Shown here: positions 10,541 to 22,690 of the stretch, one piece after another | Numbering within the stretch: the first letter of the stretch is position 1 | Layout: each line of letters opens with the position of its first letter | From: Ephydatia muelleri | Taxonomy: Eukaryota; Porifera; Demospongiae; Spongillida; Spongillidae | Direction: 5' to 3' | Assembly (NCBI GenBank): GCA_013339895.1 | Contig: JABACO010000019.1 | Coordinates: forward strand, 2,838,565 to 2,902,564 | DNA length: 64,000 nt | Translations under genes and position numbers: made by a program | The notes under the pieces: generated by a model | The model's input: the letters and a program-made list of their open reading frames with translations, nothing else | What the model was told of the DNA's origin: nothing | Databases searched by the model: none

Positions 10541-11032
10541 GTATTTGGCTTCCGCAGGTGCTAAGGTACGGGACGCATACGCGATCGGCCTCTCAGATCC
10601 ATCTTTCAGCTGATGAGACAAAACTGCTCCAAGCCCGTAGGGTGAAGCATCACATGAAAGGATTAACTCCTTTTCTGGATCAAAGTGGATCAACAGGCTG
10701 GAGGAGGACAGTTGCTGCTTTGCGTGGTTGAACGCCGCATCCTGTTCTGCCTCCCAGCACCAAGAAGCACCCTTCCGGAGCAGCCTGTACAGTGGAGCGA
10801 GTATGTCAGCCATGTTGGGCAAAAACTTGCCGTAATAATTCAGGAGACCCACAAACGATCTCAGCTGCCCAACATTCTGAGGTCTCGGAGCATCCTCTAT
10901 GGCGCGTTTCTTTCCTTCCGCTGGGCGAATGCCATCAGCGGAGATGTGGTGGCCCAGGTACTCGACAGAAGGAGCCATGAAGACGCATTTGGAGAGCTTT
11001 AAGTGTAGTCCATGCTCTTCCAAACGCGACAT
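10430..11032 (-). pseudogene. RT C-terminus and RNase H start of gypsy element 3
   Basis: The frame carries the RT thumb ([17 protein letters not shown]), the [11 protein letters not shown] connection and the start of RNase H ([16 protein letters not shown], including the first catalytic D) up to LAPAEAKY. Beyond 10540 it reads the inverted segment backwards and stops at 10430. It is offset by one frame from the Gag-Pol ORF upstream owing to an indel near 11045, just after the YLDD motif region. Confidence 0.88.
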
Positions 11033-12849
11033 GACACGATCCAGCGTGTGAAGGTGCTCTCAGCTTCAGTTGAACCTGAAACGAGAATATCATCCAGATA
11101 AACAACCACATTGCTTATGTCCCTCAGAAGATTCTCCATTGTTCTTTGAAAAATAGCTGGCGCCGATGCGACACCAAAAGGTAGTCTGTTGTAGCGGTAG
11201 AGGCCTTTGTGTGTCGTAATCGTGACGTATTTCTTTGACTCGTCCTCCAGTGCCAACTGTAGATATGCATTTGCGAGGTCCAGCTTCGAGAAAATTTTAC
11301 CCTTCCCCAGGGATGCCAGCAAATCGTCTATGCGAGGAAGAGGATAACATTCCAGGTTAGCTACACGATTGACCGTCAACTTGTAATCGCCACACAGCCT
11401 TATGCTGCCGTCACATTTCACCACCGGAACAACAGGAGCAGCCCACTCTGAAAATTGTATGGCCTCAATGACACCTAATTTCTCGAGCCTCTCCAGCTCC
11501 TTTTCAACCTTCTCCCTGACAGCATATGGAACAGCTCGCGGCTTGAAAAAGAGTGGAGTAGCGGTCTCGTTTACATGGATCTTGACCAGAGTGCCCTTCA
11601 GCAGACCCAGCTCATCCTTAAACAGCTCTTTATGCTTGCCCAGTATCTCCTGCAAGGCGCTTTGACTGCTGGTATGGAAAATTCCGCGATTTAGACAAGA
11701 TGGAAACCGAAACTTACCGATCCAATCTCTACCCAGGAGGGACGGCCCATCTCCCCCAATTACTAGTAAGCTCAGATTGGCTTCTTGTTTCTGGTAACGC
11801 ACCTGAACTGCAATTCGTCCCAGAATTCGCAGTCTTTCACCAGTATAGGTACGGAGCAACGCATTGGTGTGTTTCAAGGGAGGCCGCTCGTTGCATTTTC
11901 CTTTCCAAAGCGTCCTGTAGGTGACCTCGCTGATAACCGACGCGGCCGCACCTGTATCAACTTCCATTTCCAGACTGGCCTTATTAATCTCCATTGGAAC
12001 TCTGAACGGCGCTAAGGAAACATCTCTCACGTTGAACAAGGTATACATGTCTTCCACGTCCTCGTCTTCTTCTAACGGCTCTGCGAGCAGATTTGTCGAC
12101 TGTTTTCCAGCACTATTACCGAACTGTTTTTTAACTGTTTGTTCCTTGCTGCGGCACGCTCTTGCCAGATGCCCCTTTTCACCGCATTTGTGGCACTCCA
12201 CAGACCTGAAACGACATTTTGAAGCACTGTGCCTACCTCCGCAACGAAAACAAGGAGTAGGATGGTCGGCCGTTTGACCAGCTGTCGCCTTCCTTGGTCC
12301 CAGAGCATTGACTGATGCACCCGCCCTTGAAATATCTTGTGAACTTTTCTCAGCGAGCTCGGCCGCCTGTGCCAGCTCGAACGCTTTCGTGAATGTTAGC
12401 TTCGGTTCGGCGAAAAGCCTGCGTTGGACTCGAACATCACGTAACCCGCACACCAACCTATCCCGTAACATCTCGTCCAACGAACCCCCAAACTCACAGT
12501 ACTCGGAGAGACGGCGAAGCTCAGCGACAAACTGGCCCACTGTCTCAGTCTCTTTTTGGAAACGGGAGTTGAAATAAAACCGTCGCACGATACACGAAGA
12601 TGGTGGTGTCAGGTGGTCCCGAACCAACTTAACTATTTCTTCGAAAGTCTTGTCGGCCGGCTTTTCGGGAGACACCAAGCTGCGAACCAGCTGATATATG
12701 TGAGCTCCACAGACGCTGAGCAAGATAGCGCGACGTTTCTCGTCCGTCTCGACGTCGTTTGCAGTAAAGTAGTGCATCAGCCGCTCGCAGTATGCCGGCC
12801 ATTCTTCCGCTTCTTCATTGAACTGACCCACCGCGCCGTGGACTGCCAT
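10999..12849 (-). pseudogene. Gag-protease-RT part of gypsy element 3
   Basis: I choose the start at 12849, the first Met after the 5' LTR (the frame is open back into the LTR to 12933). Gag comes first, with two zinc knuckles near residues 200-240 (CFRCGGRHSASKC and CHKCGEKGHLARAC). An aspartic protease follows with DTGAAASVI, then RT with the FSKLDLANAY (D) and VVYLDDILVSG (DD) palm motifs. Gag and Pol appear fused in one frame. The reading leaves the family about 10 codons after YLDD, where a one-base deletion near 11045 shifts it, and it ends at 10999. Everything up to that point is intact. Confidence 0.9.
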
Positions 12850-12857
12850 GTGTTTTT

Positions 12858-12870
12858 GCCCTCGTCGCCA
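12858..12870 (-). promoter_or_regulatory. Primer binding site of gypsy element 3
   Basis: One base inside the 5' LTR border the minus strand reads TGGCGACGAGGGC. A TGG start next to the LTR is the normal form of a tRNA 3'-end complement used to prime minus-strand synthesis. I do not assign the tRNA. Confidence 0.7.
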
Positions 12871-12871
12871 A

Positions 12872-13106
12872 TGTAGTGTCGCCGCTGTACACGTTACACG
12901 CGTATTGCCAGTAGGTTGGATGGTGCAGCCCAATCACGGGCAGCGGTCAATATTCAAGAGCAGTCACTCACAAAAGCAATACACTTATATAGGAATTCAC
13001 AGATGGACAGACTGACTGGCAACTATGACGTCACCTATAGAGCATGCACAATGACAGACAGAGAAGGACAGACAGACTAGACATAGCCAACAGTACAAAT
13101 ATCACA
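12872..13106 (-). repeat. 5' LTR of gypsy element 3
   Basis: This is the upstream copy on the minus strand, equal in length to and by eye identical with 8622-8856. The TATA-like box is at 12984-12991, which would drive the element transcript toward lower coordinates. Confidence 0.93.
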
Positions 13107-13269
13107 GTAGGTACATGTAAGTACTACAAAATGCGTTTATTTTACGCGGTACACCTACAAACTCACTCTGAGCAGGCAAACATTAACTCCCGATGCATAT
13201 TGAAGCCAAGAAAACGAGTACAGTGTTCTTTGACCCGCAAGTCAAGTTGACCATCAAGATGTACAATAT

Positions 13270-13960
13270 TCTCTACACTAGACCTACAAGTAGGGTATTG
13301 GCAACTTCCAGATCCAGATATCCAGCAGAAACACATATACCACCCATACTATATGTACTACCTGGACTAGGATTAGACAGTTTCGGTGTATGCCATTTGG
13401 ATTCACAGAAGCACCACAACCTTTTCACAGACTAATGAACAAAACATGTCGTGAGTTGTCAGATAATAAAGATACTCACACGATCCATGTAGAACAGGCG
13501 TTTCAGAGAATCACGGATTACTCTTAAAAGCATCAACTGTCAATTTGGAATGAGCCTTGATGAGAACGTTGCTGCAGCAAGACCTCCAATGATGCTTATG
13601 AATTTCATCGGTTTTTAGGACTGCCATGCTATTATTGATGGTATGTACTGAGGTTTGTATCTCTTCTGAATAACCTGATACAGAAGGGATAGAGTACCAT
13701 ACTCTTGGAACAGTGACTTTGGAAAGCCATTGTTGACACTCAAAGAAATTCTAACTGTTCTTGTTTACCCTAAATTTGGAGCTGATGAAGGTGTTTACAC
13801 TTGCAAGTGCAGTAAGTATTGGAGCTGTACTCCCTCCAGTCTGTTGCTCATGTGAGTCAGGCACTGAACAAATGCTTAGCAAAATTATAGTGTCATGTTT
13901 GGCAATTGTCTATGCCACAAAGTACCTACTTGGATGGCTGTTTGATTGTCTGTGCTGAAA
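13270..13960 (+). pseudogene. Gypsy RT-RNase H relic (element 4)
   Basis: Broken plus-strand frames retain RT and RNase H landmarks in order: YWQLPDPDIQQKHI near 13300, FRCMPFGFTEAPQPFHRLMN near 13382 (motif B of gypsy RT), a FLGLPCYY-type connection near 13600, FTLASAVSIGAVL near 13795 (RNase H) and CLAIVYATKYLLGW near 13905. Several stops and shifts lie between. It belongs to a family other than element 3 and lies just outside that element's target duplication. Confidence 0.75.
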
Positions 13961-14042
13961 GCCGTTGAAGTGGGGCAAGGTCTTTCAGAATGACAAAGGG
14001 CTGCTGTGCAGGTGGGCTCTGGCATTCCAAGAACACGATTTC

Positions 14043-14080
14043 ACTATCTAAATATCATAATGAAGTCATCGCAGGACATT
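14043..14080 (+). repeat. Second copy of the dispersed repeat end
   Basis: This matches 8486-8526 in reverse orientation (see that entry). It sits just before the tandem duplication that starts at about 14087. Confidence 0.5.
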
Positions 14081-14086
14081 GTGTTC

Positions 14087-15320
14087 CTAGCTCTATGGAT
14101 GGCAATGGTGGTCATGCATTGGAGCTTCAGTTTTTTTATCTTCCTTTGTTGCTGAATGCATTTGATTATGAAGAGGGAGCTCACCCTTAAAAAGGTGAAC
14201 CTACGAAGAGGGAGCTCACCCAAGTGATGCATTTGCGTGTGTCTACTTATAAAAAGTGTCCATTACAGAGAGGTAGTGTAGATCTACAGTAGTGACCAGG
14301 TGAACTATTCCATCATTATTTGAGTCAAAACTATCAGAGGCAGTGGTCATGTCACATGCTACTCTATTACATCAAGGATTGTGGAAGAAGTAATCAGCTA
14401 CCTCAAGTGATGACTACCCTAGATTGATGTTAACACCTCAACTGTGGAGGGCTTGGGGTGATCTATTACTACAGTGGTGTAAAGCTGATGAGAATTACAT
14501 ACCAAAAGAATTAAGAACTCCTAAATATAATAAATGCAATGTGCACGCATGCACAGCCTGACCACCGGTCATACAGAAATACTTGAAGTAGTCATCAGGT
14601 ACAATTTGATGGTGTGGGCTGAGGAGAATGCGTTCACATGACCCATGCAAGCAGACTAACTGGTTGTACCCTTCCGGGATGACATACAGAATATGCCTTT
14701 TGTTTTCTAGCTCTTGGTCTATGGATGGCAATGGCGGTCATGCATTGTAGCTTCAGTTTGTTCTCTTCCTTTTGTTGCTGAAAAAGGTGAACTTACGAAG
14801 AGAGAGCTCACCAAAGTGATGCATTTGCGTGTGTCTACTTATAAAAGTGTACATTACAGAGAGGTGGTGTAGATCTACAGTAGTGACCAGGTGAACTATT
14901 CCATCATTATTTCAGTCGGACTATTGGAGGCAGTGGTCATGTCACCTACTACCAAAGATTGTGGTAGAAGTAATCAGCTACCTCAAGTGATGGCTACCCT
15001 TGATTGATGTTACCACCTCAACTGTGGAGGGCTTGGGGGTGATCTATTACTACAGAGGTGTAGAGCTGGTGACAATTACAGACCAAAAGAATTAAGAACT
15101 CCTACTTATATCAGCAATATGTTGATGCAATGCGCACGCATGCACAGCCTGACACAATATAACCACCGGTCATACAGAAATGCTTGAAGTAAACATCCGC
15201 TACGATTTGTGGTGTGGGCTGAAGAGAATGCGCTCACATGAATCATGCAAGCAGACTAACTGGTTGTACCCTTCTGGGATGACATACACATCACATGGGG
15301 GAATATGCCTTTTGTTTCAG
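14087..15320 (+). repeat. Two tandem copies of an approximately 600-bp unit
   Basis: 14087-14707 and 14708-15320 are direct repeats. The shared blocks include ctatggatggcaatgg, ggagctcacc...gtgatgcatttgcg, gtagatctacagtagtgacc, ctcaactgtggagggcttgg and actggttgtacccttc. Identity by eye is roughly 85-90 percent with small indels. On the minus strand each copy holds the same short peptide-coding block (next entry). The plus strand of copy 1 resembles exon-like blocks of the 19-22.7 kb array (GNGGHA, LPLLLNAF), so the families may be related. Confidence 0.8.
14495..14731 (-). CDS. Unidentified ORF with a duplicated homologue, possible exon
   Basis: The frame includes YVIPEGYNQLVCLHGSCERI followed by LLSPHHQIVPDDYFKYFCMT. 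The paralogous block at about 15130-15290 keeps nearly the same residues but has a one-base deletion after SPHH, with the reading conserved on both sides. That pattern suggests past protein coding, not chance. I recognise no family. It could be an exon of a minus-strand gene duplicated with the 600-bp unit. Confidence 0.35.
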   Translation of the reverse strand: MPSIDQELENKRHILYVIPEGYNQLVCLHGSCERILLSPHHQIVPDDYFKYFCMTGGQAVHACTLHLLYLGVLNSFGM

Positions 15321-15572
15321 AGCTCCTGGCAACTCCCATGATGGGAGTTGAAAGTTCCTGTCTGTCTACACAAACCCCTTCGACCTGTACTCTTAGGTGT
15401 CCAACAACCTCACCTCCTCATCCACCTCATCATCCACCTTCATCCCCTCCTCTCATTTTAATACGCAAGTTATCTGTACTGTAAAACTTATTATCAGATA
15501 GATCATGGCTATCAGTGTGTTGTAAAGCAAATTGTTTAGCTGAAAATGATCTCAGCAAGATCATACATCAGA

Positions 15573-17640
15573 GGTTTGTAGAAAAAGGTTTCCTTTTTGA
15601 GGAAGGATGGGCTTATTACTGAAATGCCTTCATGAACAAGTACCGCAAGTCAATCACACAGTTCAAGACAAAACAGAAATCAAGAAATAATTTTCATATT
15701 TTGTTGTGACTGGATGAAAAAGGTTTACTTCTTGAGGAAGGATGGGCACACTACCAAAATGCCTTCAAGAAGTCGATCACACACTTGAATACAAAAACGA
15801 AATGAAGAAATCATTTGTCGTGAGCGTACTTGCAGATCACAGCAACGTGTGGGCCCTTAGAACTCTTTAGTCGCACCTTATCATATGCCTTTCTAGCACA
15901 CACATAAAGAACGCAAATCTGTGCTATATCATGCTATATATTCTTGCATTGCCTTTCTTCACATTTACTTTCCTCATGCACAACAGGTATAAGAAATTTA
16001 TTGCATTGGTTGAAAAACAGATTATATGAGCTGGAGAATTACAACCACCATTCACTGTACTGTTATATTATAGAATCGAACCTGGAATGGTAACCAGTCA
16101 TTGACAACAAATGGTTGACACTGGGGACGACTCCTCTGATTGTGATATTTTATGCACTGTGCATGATACTCCTTTTGGTTCCAACATTCTATAACTCGTT
16201 CAGTGCAACATATCCATAATTAGTTACTCACAGCTAAATGTAACCAAATAAGTGACCACATCAAAGGATTGACCAGAGTAATCCATTCCATGGCACCTCC
16301 CACATTCCTGACCACCTGCCCAAACCTCTTCCTAGTGTCCCACAACTTCACCTCCTCCTCATCCACCTCATCATCCACCTTCATCTCCTCCTCTCATTTA
16401 AATACCAAAGTTTATGACTATTAATTTATACCAGAGAGTAAAGAATATATAATCGGATACAGAACACCAGTGTGTGTTCAGTAGTATGAATAACTAAACA
16501 TGAAACTCCACCAAATCATATGATAGCTTTCATTTATTTCTGAAAATAGGTTTACTACTCGCTGAGGGATGGACCCCACTGCACTGTTGCATTGGGAAGT
16601 ACTCAAGTCAATCACATATTTTGACAAATAAAACAATGAAATAAAGAATAATTTTCATTTTGTTGTTGCGACTGTACTTGCAGTACAGAAATTGAATGTG
16701 TCACCAAATGTATCTAGGAACAGATATGTATCTTTCACCTACATCAATATCAAAAGTGATACTACTGGTAGAAAGCCTGACGTTACATAGAGATGCAACT
16801 CATCGAGCCCAAATGATGCATATGCAGACCCTGTGACCGCTTTTAGAAAAAGGTTTACTTTCTGAGGAAGGATAGGCACATAACTGTTCATGAGCAAGTA
16901 CCGCAAGTCAATCACACAGTTGAAGACAAAACAGAAATCAAGAAATAATTTCCGTATTTTGTTGTGACTGTATGAAAAAGTTTAGGAAGGATGAGTACAC
17001 TACCAAAATGCCTTCAGAGAAAGTACCTCAAGTCAATCACACACTTGAAAACAAAAAAGAAATGAAGAAATAATTTGTCGTGAGCGTACTTGCAGATCAC
17101 AGCAACGTGTGGACCCTATAGTCGCACCTTATCATATGCATTTCTAGCACACACATGGAGAACGAAAATCTGTAATATATATACTTGCATTGCCTTTCTT
17201 CACATTTACTTTCCTCAGACACAACAGGAATAAGAAAATTATTGCATGGGATGAATTACAGACTATTTGATGTGGAGAATTATTGAAATCACCATTCACT
17301 GTACTATTCAAACATAGATTTGAACCTGGAACGGTAACCGGTAATTGGGAAGTACTCAAGTCGATCGCATATTTTGACAAATAAAACAATGAAAAAAAGA
17401 ATAATTTTCATTTTGTTGTTGCAACTGTACTTGCAGTACAGAATGTATCACCAAATCCATTGGATAGGTACACTGTATCTAAGAACAGATATGTATCTTT
17501 CACCTACATGAATATCAAAAGTGATACTACTGGTAGCAAGCCTGACGTTACATAGAGATGTAACTCATCGAGCCCAAATGAGAAATTTATGCATATGCAG
17601 AGCCTGTGACCGCTTTATCTAAACAATTCAATTGGAGACT
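15573..17640 (+). repeat. Two direct copies of a 0.8-1.3 kb unit
   Basis: 15573-16847 and 16848-17640 share ordered blocks: aaaaggttta followed by gaggaaggat, gtaccgcaagtcaatcacac, gtgagcgtacttgcagatca and agtcgcaccttatcatatgc. Both copies end with a block near cctgacgttacatagagatg. The offset is about 1275 bp at the start and about 755 bp at the end, so the second copy lacks roughly 500 bp. The aaaggttta/gaggaagga phrase also occurs twice within each copy. No protein motif was found. Confidence 0.75.
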
Positions 17641-19169
17641 GTTGTATCTCCTAGAGGTAAGTGCATCAAATCAATTGCATGGTACTGTATGATGCTACTA
17701 TATACTGATAACTGACATTTCTGCAATGGTTGTTTGATTTCCTGGCAAAGGGAGATGGCCATTATGCAACATGGTGCATGGCTTATATAAATGAGCATTA
17801 ATGCAATCTTGAGATGAGTATAATTGTCCAGTACGATGTGCTTTCTGTGATCGCAGTAGTGCTGGTTCCATTATGATTTAAATGTTCCCACAAGTGTATC
17901 ACACACACTCCACATGAACGACACTACTGGTAAGCATTATTGCAAGTTGGTCACAAACGGTTCTAGACAGTTTGCTCATTTTGTTCGAGAATGATACTTG
18001 AAGCTCAGAAATCGGACCCAGTTATCAGTCACATCGCCAGATTGTCCATTCAGTACAAAGAGAGCATGATGTGATTTATGTGATGAACACCTCTCCAGAG
18101 CCAGAATGGGGTTGCAATGTACATTAAATACATTATTGCCTCGAGTTTAGTGCAAGGCTCCGCTGAAGAAGATATTCATCTCAGGGGGAGTACAGTTGTG
18201 TTAACAGTGGGAAGCAAAATAAGTTGATTACAAGAAACAAGATGAGAAAAAGGAAACCAAAAAGAAATACCAAATGAAAAAAAGTGAAAAAAAAAAAACG
18301 AAATGTGTGTCCTTGTGTATTTTACTTGTAGTCGATAGGTCACACTCAATAGGTATAGCCCTGGCATGGGTGTCCTGGAGGATATATAGACACTCATGCC
18401 AGTACAGCATCTGGGGCTGTGCCTGTCTGGAAATGATGATAGGGGAACATGTCATTCCTAATACAGAGGCCTCAGTAACTCTCCCACATCACACACAGTG
18501 GGAGTTGGGATTTCCTGTCAAGCCTACACAGAGCGCTCAAATCCCTTTCCTCCTGCACTCTTATTGTCCAACCACTTCACCTCCTCCTCATCCACCTCAT
18601 CATCCACCTCATCATCCACCTTCATCTCCTCCAATTTCAATAACTAGACATTCACTGGAAATGACTGGAAATGAATTGACCCACTCAATACACCAAGTCA
18701 TTTTGTAAAAGGTCTACTTCATGAGGAAGGATGAACCACCTCACTGAAATACCTCTGGTATGGCATTTTAGATACTTGGTATACAAGAGGTTCAATCAAA
18801 TTTGCCATTCTATAGTCCCTACAAGAGGCAAAGGACTGGAAGGTGGCTCATTAGAGGTAGAGGTGACCTCAGTGTGATTACCAATAAAGAGATGAACCTA
18901 CACAGATGCACCATATGACACCAAACTGATGCATTTGAAGGTGTCTATTGAGGCAATAGATTTTCCACGGCATTCAGTAGGATTGATCACATATCCTTAT
19001 GAAGTGACCACCCACCTGAAGTGATGGACTCCACTATCCAGTGTTCAACACCAAAGGAGGTGACCCATTACAGAGGTGACCTAGCGCGCGCAGGTGACCC
19101 AGTATCACAAACAAAAAGGTCTGTAATTGCTAACCCTTTATGGTAGAATTTGATCTCTCCAACATATTG
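17641..19169. other. Non-coding, with a short CT-rich repeat
   Basis: 18567-18630 contains tandem tcatccacc units also seen near 15410 and 16345, marking further scraps of the preceding repeat family. An a-rich stretch lies at 18240-18300. Several aggtgacc phrases occur at 19010-19100. No gene is supported. Confidence 0.5.
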
Positions 19170-22100
19170 TGTTATTATAGCAGCGCCTATCTCATACTGT
19201 ACTCAATTCTCACCATAGACAGATTCCAATTCTTCTCTTTGGGTGTAGAAGTTCTGACGTGAAACAATTATTGTTCTATTATTCATTTTGATATCACATG
19301 ATGCCTTTCAATTCTTACCACAAGCGGCAGCCAGAATGCATGACTGCCATTGCTATCCATAACGATATCCACACAACACTACAGTGATCAAAAGAGTCAG
19401 TCAGGTCACACTAATTATTAACACATGCTATGATTAAATGCTAAATTCTTACCAAATGCATTCAGCAACAAAGGAAGACGACCGACCATATGAGATTTAA
19501 AATGCCACTGCAGATAGCAAAGTAGTCAATACACATAGGTGACATGTTCTTATTATCAACATCTTACCAACTTCTACACTGTGCTTGGGTGCCATCCTCC
19601 AAATAACTTATGCACTGCAGAATGCAAAACATTCAGATCAGTACATAGTATACAGCTATCAGAAGTTTTGATCTTTATTTTTTACGTCATGCTGGTAGTT
19701 TCTTAGGCTGTCATGCCTACATGCACTGATCTCTACATTCCTCCATATGCCTTTCATCATTAGAAAACTACAATTGTGTTTTTGGTGTTCACGAATTGTT
19801 TTCAAGTCGTACAGGAGGGAACTAGACTACGAAGGGAATACACAATGTACACAAAATGTTAATTATAGCTACACTACATTACATTGATGGATACTCATTA
19901 CAGCAAGCACAGGTAATGGCATGTGTTTTAGAAACTATTGGACCATGTGATACATGATGATAAATGCAGAAACATGAACATGGAACCACTAAGTATTAAT
20001 AAAGACTCACCATGTGATCTTCCTTGCTGTGCATCTCAGAGAGTTCCATCCACAGAGGAGAAGATAATTGTGGGTCAAGATGCGCAAGTGCGGGTGTGAA
20101 CCTGACTGACTGGTGCTCCACCACTACCTGAACACAAGGTACAGACGAGGAAACACACTGAAACTCAGTTGTCCATTGTGAATACATATTGACTGCATCT
20201 ATCTCATACCGTACTCAATACTCACCATAGACAGATTTCCGATTCTTCTCTTTGGGTGTAGAAGTTCTGACGTGAAACATTTATTGTTCTATCATGCATT
20301 TTGATATCACCACATGGTGCCTTTCAATTCTTACCACAAGCTGCAGCCACAAATCATGACTTCCATTGCTATAACGACATCCACACAACACTACAGTAAT
20401 CGAAAACGTAAGGTCACACTAAACATGACCACATGCCATGATTAAATGCTAAATTCTTACCAAATTCATTCAGCAACAAAGGAAGACGACCATATGAGAT
20501 TTAAAATGCCACTGCAGATAGCAAAGTAGTCAATACACATAGGTGACATGTTCTCATCATCAGCATCTTACCAACATCTTCACTGTGCTTGGGTGCCATT
20601 CTCCAAATAACTTATGCACTTCAGAATACAAAACATTCAGATCAGTACATATATCACAAGTTTTGATCTTTATTTTTTACATCATGCTGTTAGTTTCTAT
20701 TGCTGTCATGCGACTGATCTCTATATTCCTCCATATGCCTTTCTTCATTAGAAACTACAATTATGTTTTTGGTGTTCACGAAATGTTTTCAAGTCATATA
20801 AGAGGTAACTAGACTACAAAGGGAATACACAATATACACAAAATGTTAGTTATACATGTAGCTACACTACATTACATTGATGGATAAAGACTCACCATGT
20901 GATCTTTCTTGCTGTGCATCTCAGAGAGTTCCATAGGTGAAAAGTCAAGATGCAAGTGTGGGTGTGAACCTGGCTGAATGGAGCTCCACCACTACCTTAA
21001 CACAAGGTACAGACGAGGAAACACACTGAAACTCAGTTATCCATTGTGAGTACATATTGACTGCATCTATCTTATACTCTACTCAATTCTCACCATAGAC
21101 AGATTCCAATTCTTCTCTTTGGGTGTAGAAGTTCTGACGTGAAACAATTATTGTTCTATCATGCATTTTGATATCACATGGTGCCTTTCAATTCTTACCA
21201 CAAGCTGCAGCCACAATGCATGACTTCCATTGCTATAACGACATCCACACAACACTACAGTAATCGAAAAAGTAAGGTCGCACTAAACATGACCACATGC
21301 CATGATTAAATGCTAAATTCTTACCAATTTCATTCAGCAACAAAGGAAGACGACCATATGAGATTTAAAATGCCACTGCAGATAGCAAAGTAGTCAATAC
21401 ACATAGGTGACATGTTCTCATCATCAGCATCTTACCAACATCTTCACTGTGCTTGGGTGCCATTCTCCAAATAACTTATGCACTGCAGAATACAAAACAT
21501 TCAGATCAGTACATATATCACAAGTTTTGATCTTTATTTTTTACATCATGCTGTTAGTTTCCATTGCTGTCATGTGACTGATCTCTATATTCCTCCATAT
21601 GCCTTTCTTCATTAGAAACTACAATTATGTTTTTGGTGTTCACGAAATGTTTTCAAGTCATATAAGAGGTAACTAGACTACAAAGGGAGTACACAATATA
21701 CACAAAATGTTAGTTATACATGTAGCTACACTACATTACATTGATGGATAAAGACTCACCATGTGATCTTTCTTGCTGTGCATCTCAGAGAGTTCCATAG
21801 GTGAAAAGTCAAGATGCAAGTGCTGGTGTGAACCTGGCTGAATGGTGCTCCACCACTACCTGAACACAAGGTACAGACGAGGAAACACACTGAAACTCAG
21901 TTGTCCGTTGTGAGTACATATTGACTGCGCATGACTGCCATTGCTATCCATAACGATATCCACACACCACTACAGTAATCAAAAGAGTCAGGCGACACTA
22001 AACATGACCACGTGCCATGATTAAATGCTAAATTCTTACCAATAGCATTCAGCAACAAAGGAAGACGACCATATGAGATTTAAAATGCCACTGCAGATAG

Positions 22101-22690
22101 CAAAGTAGTCAATACACATAGGTGACATGTTCTCATTAGCAGCATCTTACCAACATCTTCACTGTGCTTGGGTGCCATCCTCCAAATAACTTATGCACTG
22201 CAGAATGCAAAACATTCAGATCAGTACATTGTAAACAACTATCACAAGTGTTTTGATCTTTTCAAGTCATGGCTGTTAGTTTCCAATGCTGTCATGCCTT
22301 CTTTACCCACTGATCTCTAGATTCCTTGATATACATGTACTCATTAGAGACTAAAATTATATTTCTACGTGTTCATGAATTTTTCCCATATGATTTAACT
22401 AGACTTCAAATGGAATACACAATGTACACAGAATGTTCACTATACCTCCACTATATCACATTGATAGATATAAATTCTAGCAAGCACTGGTAATGGCATG
22501 CGTTTTTGAAAATATTGGGCCATGTGATACATGGTGAAAACTCATTAACATCAAAATGGAACCAATTAGTATAAATAAAGACTCACACTTGTGATCTTCC
22601 TAGCTCTGTATCTCAAAGAGGTTCCTTCCACAGAGGTGAAGGTCAGGATGCAAGTGCAGGTGTGAACCTGACTTGCTCCACCACTACCTA
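19170..22690 (-). repeat. Four tandem copies of a 0.87-1.0 kb exon-bearing unit
   Basis: Units begin near 19170, 20190, 21059 and 21926. Read on the minus strand, each holds the same ordered short blocks bordered by an AG acceptor and a GTAAG or GTGAG donor. One is a 117-bp block (117 bp in unit 1; GTAGTGGTGGAG...CACATG, donor GTGAGT). Others are TGCATAAGTTATTTGGAG...TTG, TGGCATTTTAAATC...TTTG, and one ending GCTTGTG with donor GTAAG. Splice borders are conserved in all copies, but reading frames are not: stops and 4-bp insertions differ between units. It may be an amplified exon cluster of a minus-strand gene now decaying, or a repeat that mimics exons. Confidence 0.7.
20011..20127 (-). CDS. 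Candidate 117-bp exon within the tandem array
   Basis: This is bounded on the minus strand by a ttcag acceptor and a GTGAGT donor, with 39 open codons in phase 0 (VVVEHQSVRFTP... ending ELSEMHSKEDHM). The homologous blocks in units 2 and 3 carry a short deletion and an in-frame TGA, so only this copy is clearly open. I do not recognise the product. Confidence 0.35.

Larger units (their letters stand above)
8622..13106 (-). mobile_element. Full-length Ty3/gypsy LTR retrotransposon (element 3)
   Basis: The 4485-bp element is bounded by two 235-bp LTRs that look identical base for base, and by the 5-bp target duplication GTAGG at 8617-8621 and 13107-13111. On the minus strand the order is 5' LTR, primer site, gag with two zinc knuckles, protease, RT, RNase H, integrase, purine tract and 3' LTR. 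Identical LTRs imply a recent insertion. Pol is nevertheless broken by frameshifts near 11045 and 10000 and by an inverted segment at 10409-10540. It was therefore either mobilised in trans as a defective copy, damaged very recently, or mis-assembled. Confidence 0.95.

Noticed and set aside
11402..12577. Several plus-strand ORFs of 74-118 codons
   Set aside because: They are antisense to the gag-pol ORF of gypsy element 3.
16060..16110. B-box-like ggttcgattc on the minus strand, possible tRNA or SINE
   Set aside because: The T-arm stem does not pair and no A box or acceptor stem was found; the related site near 17325 also fails.
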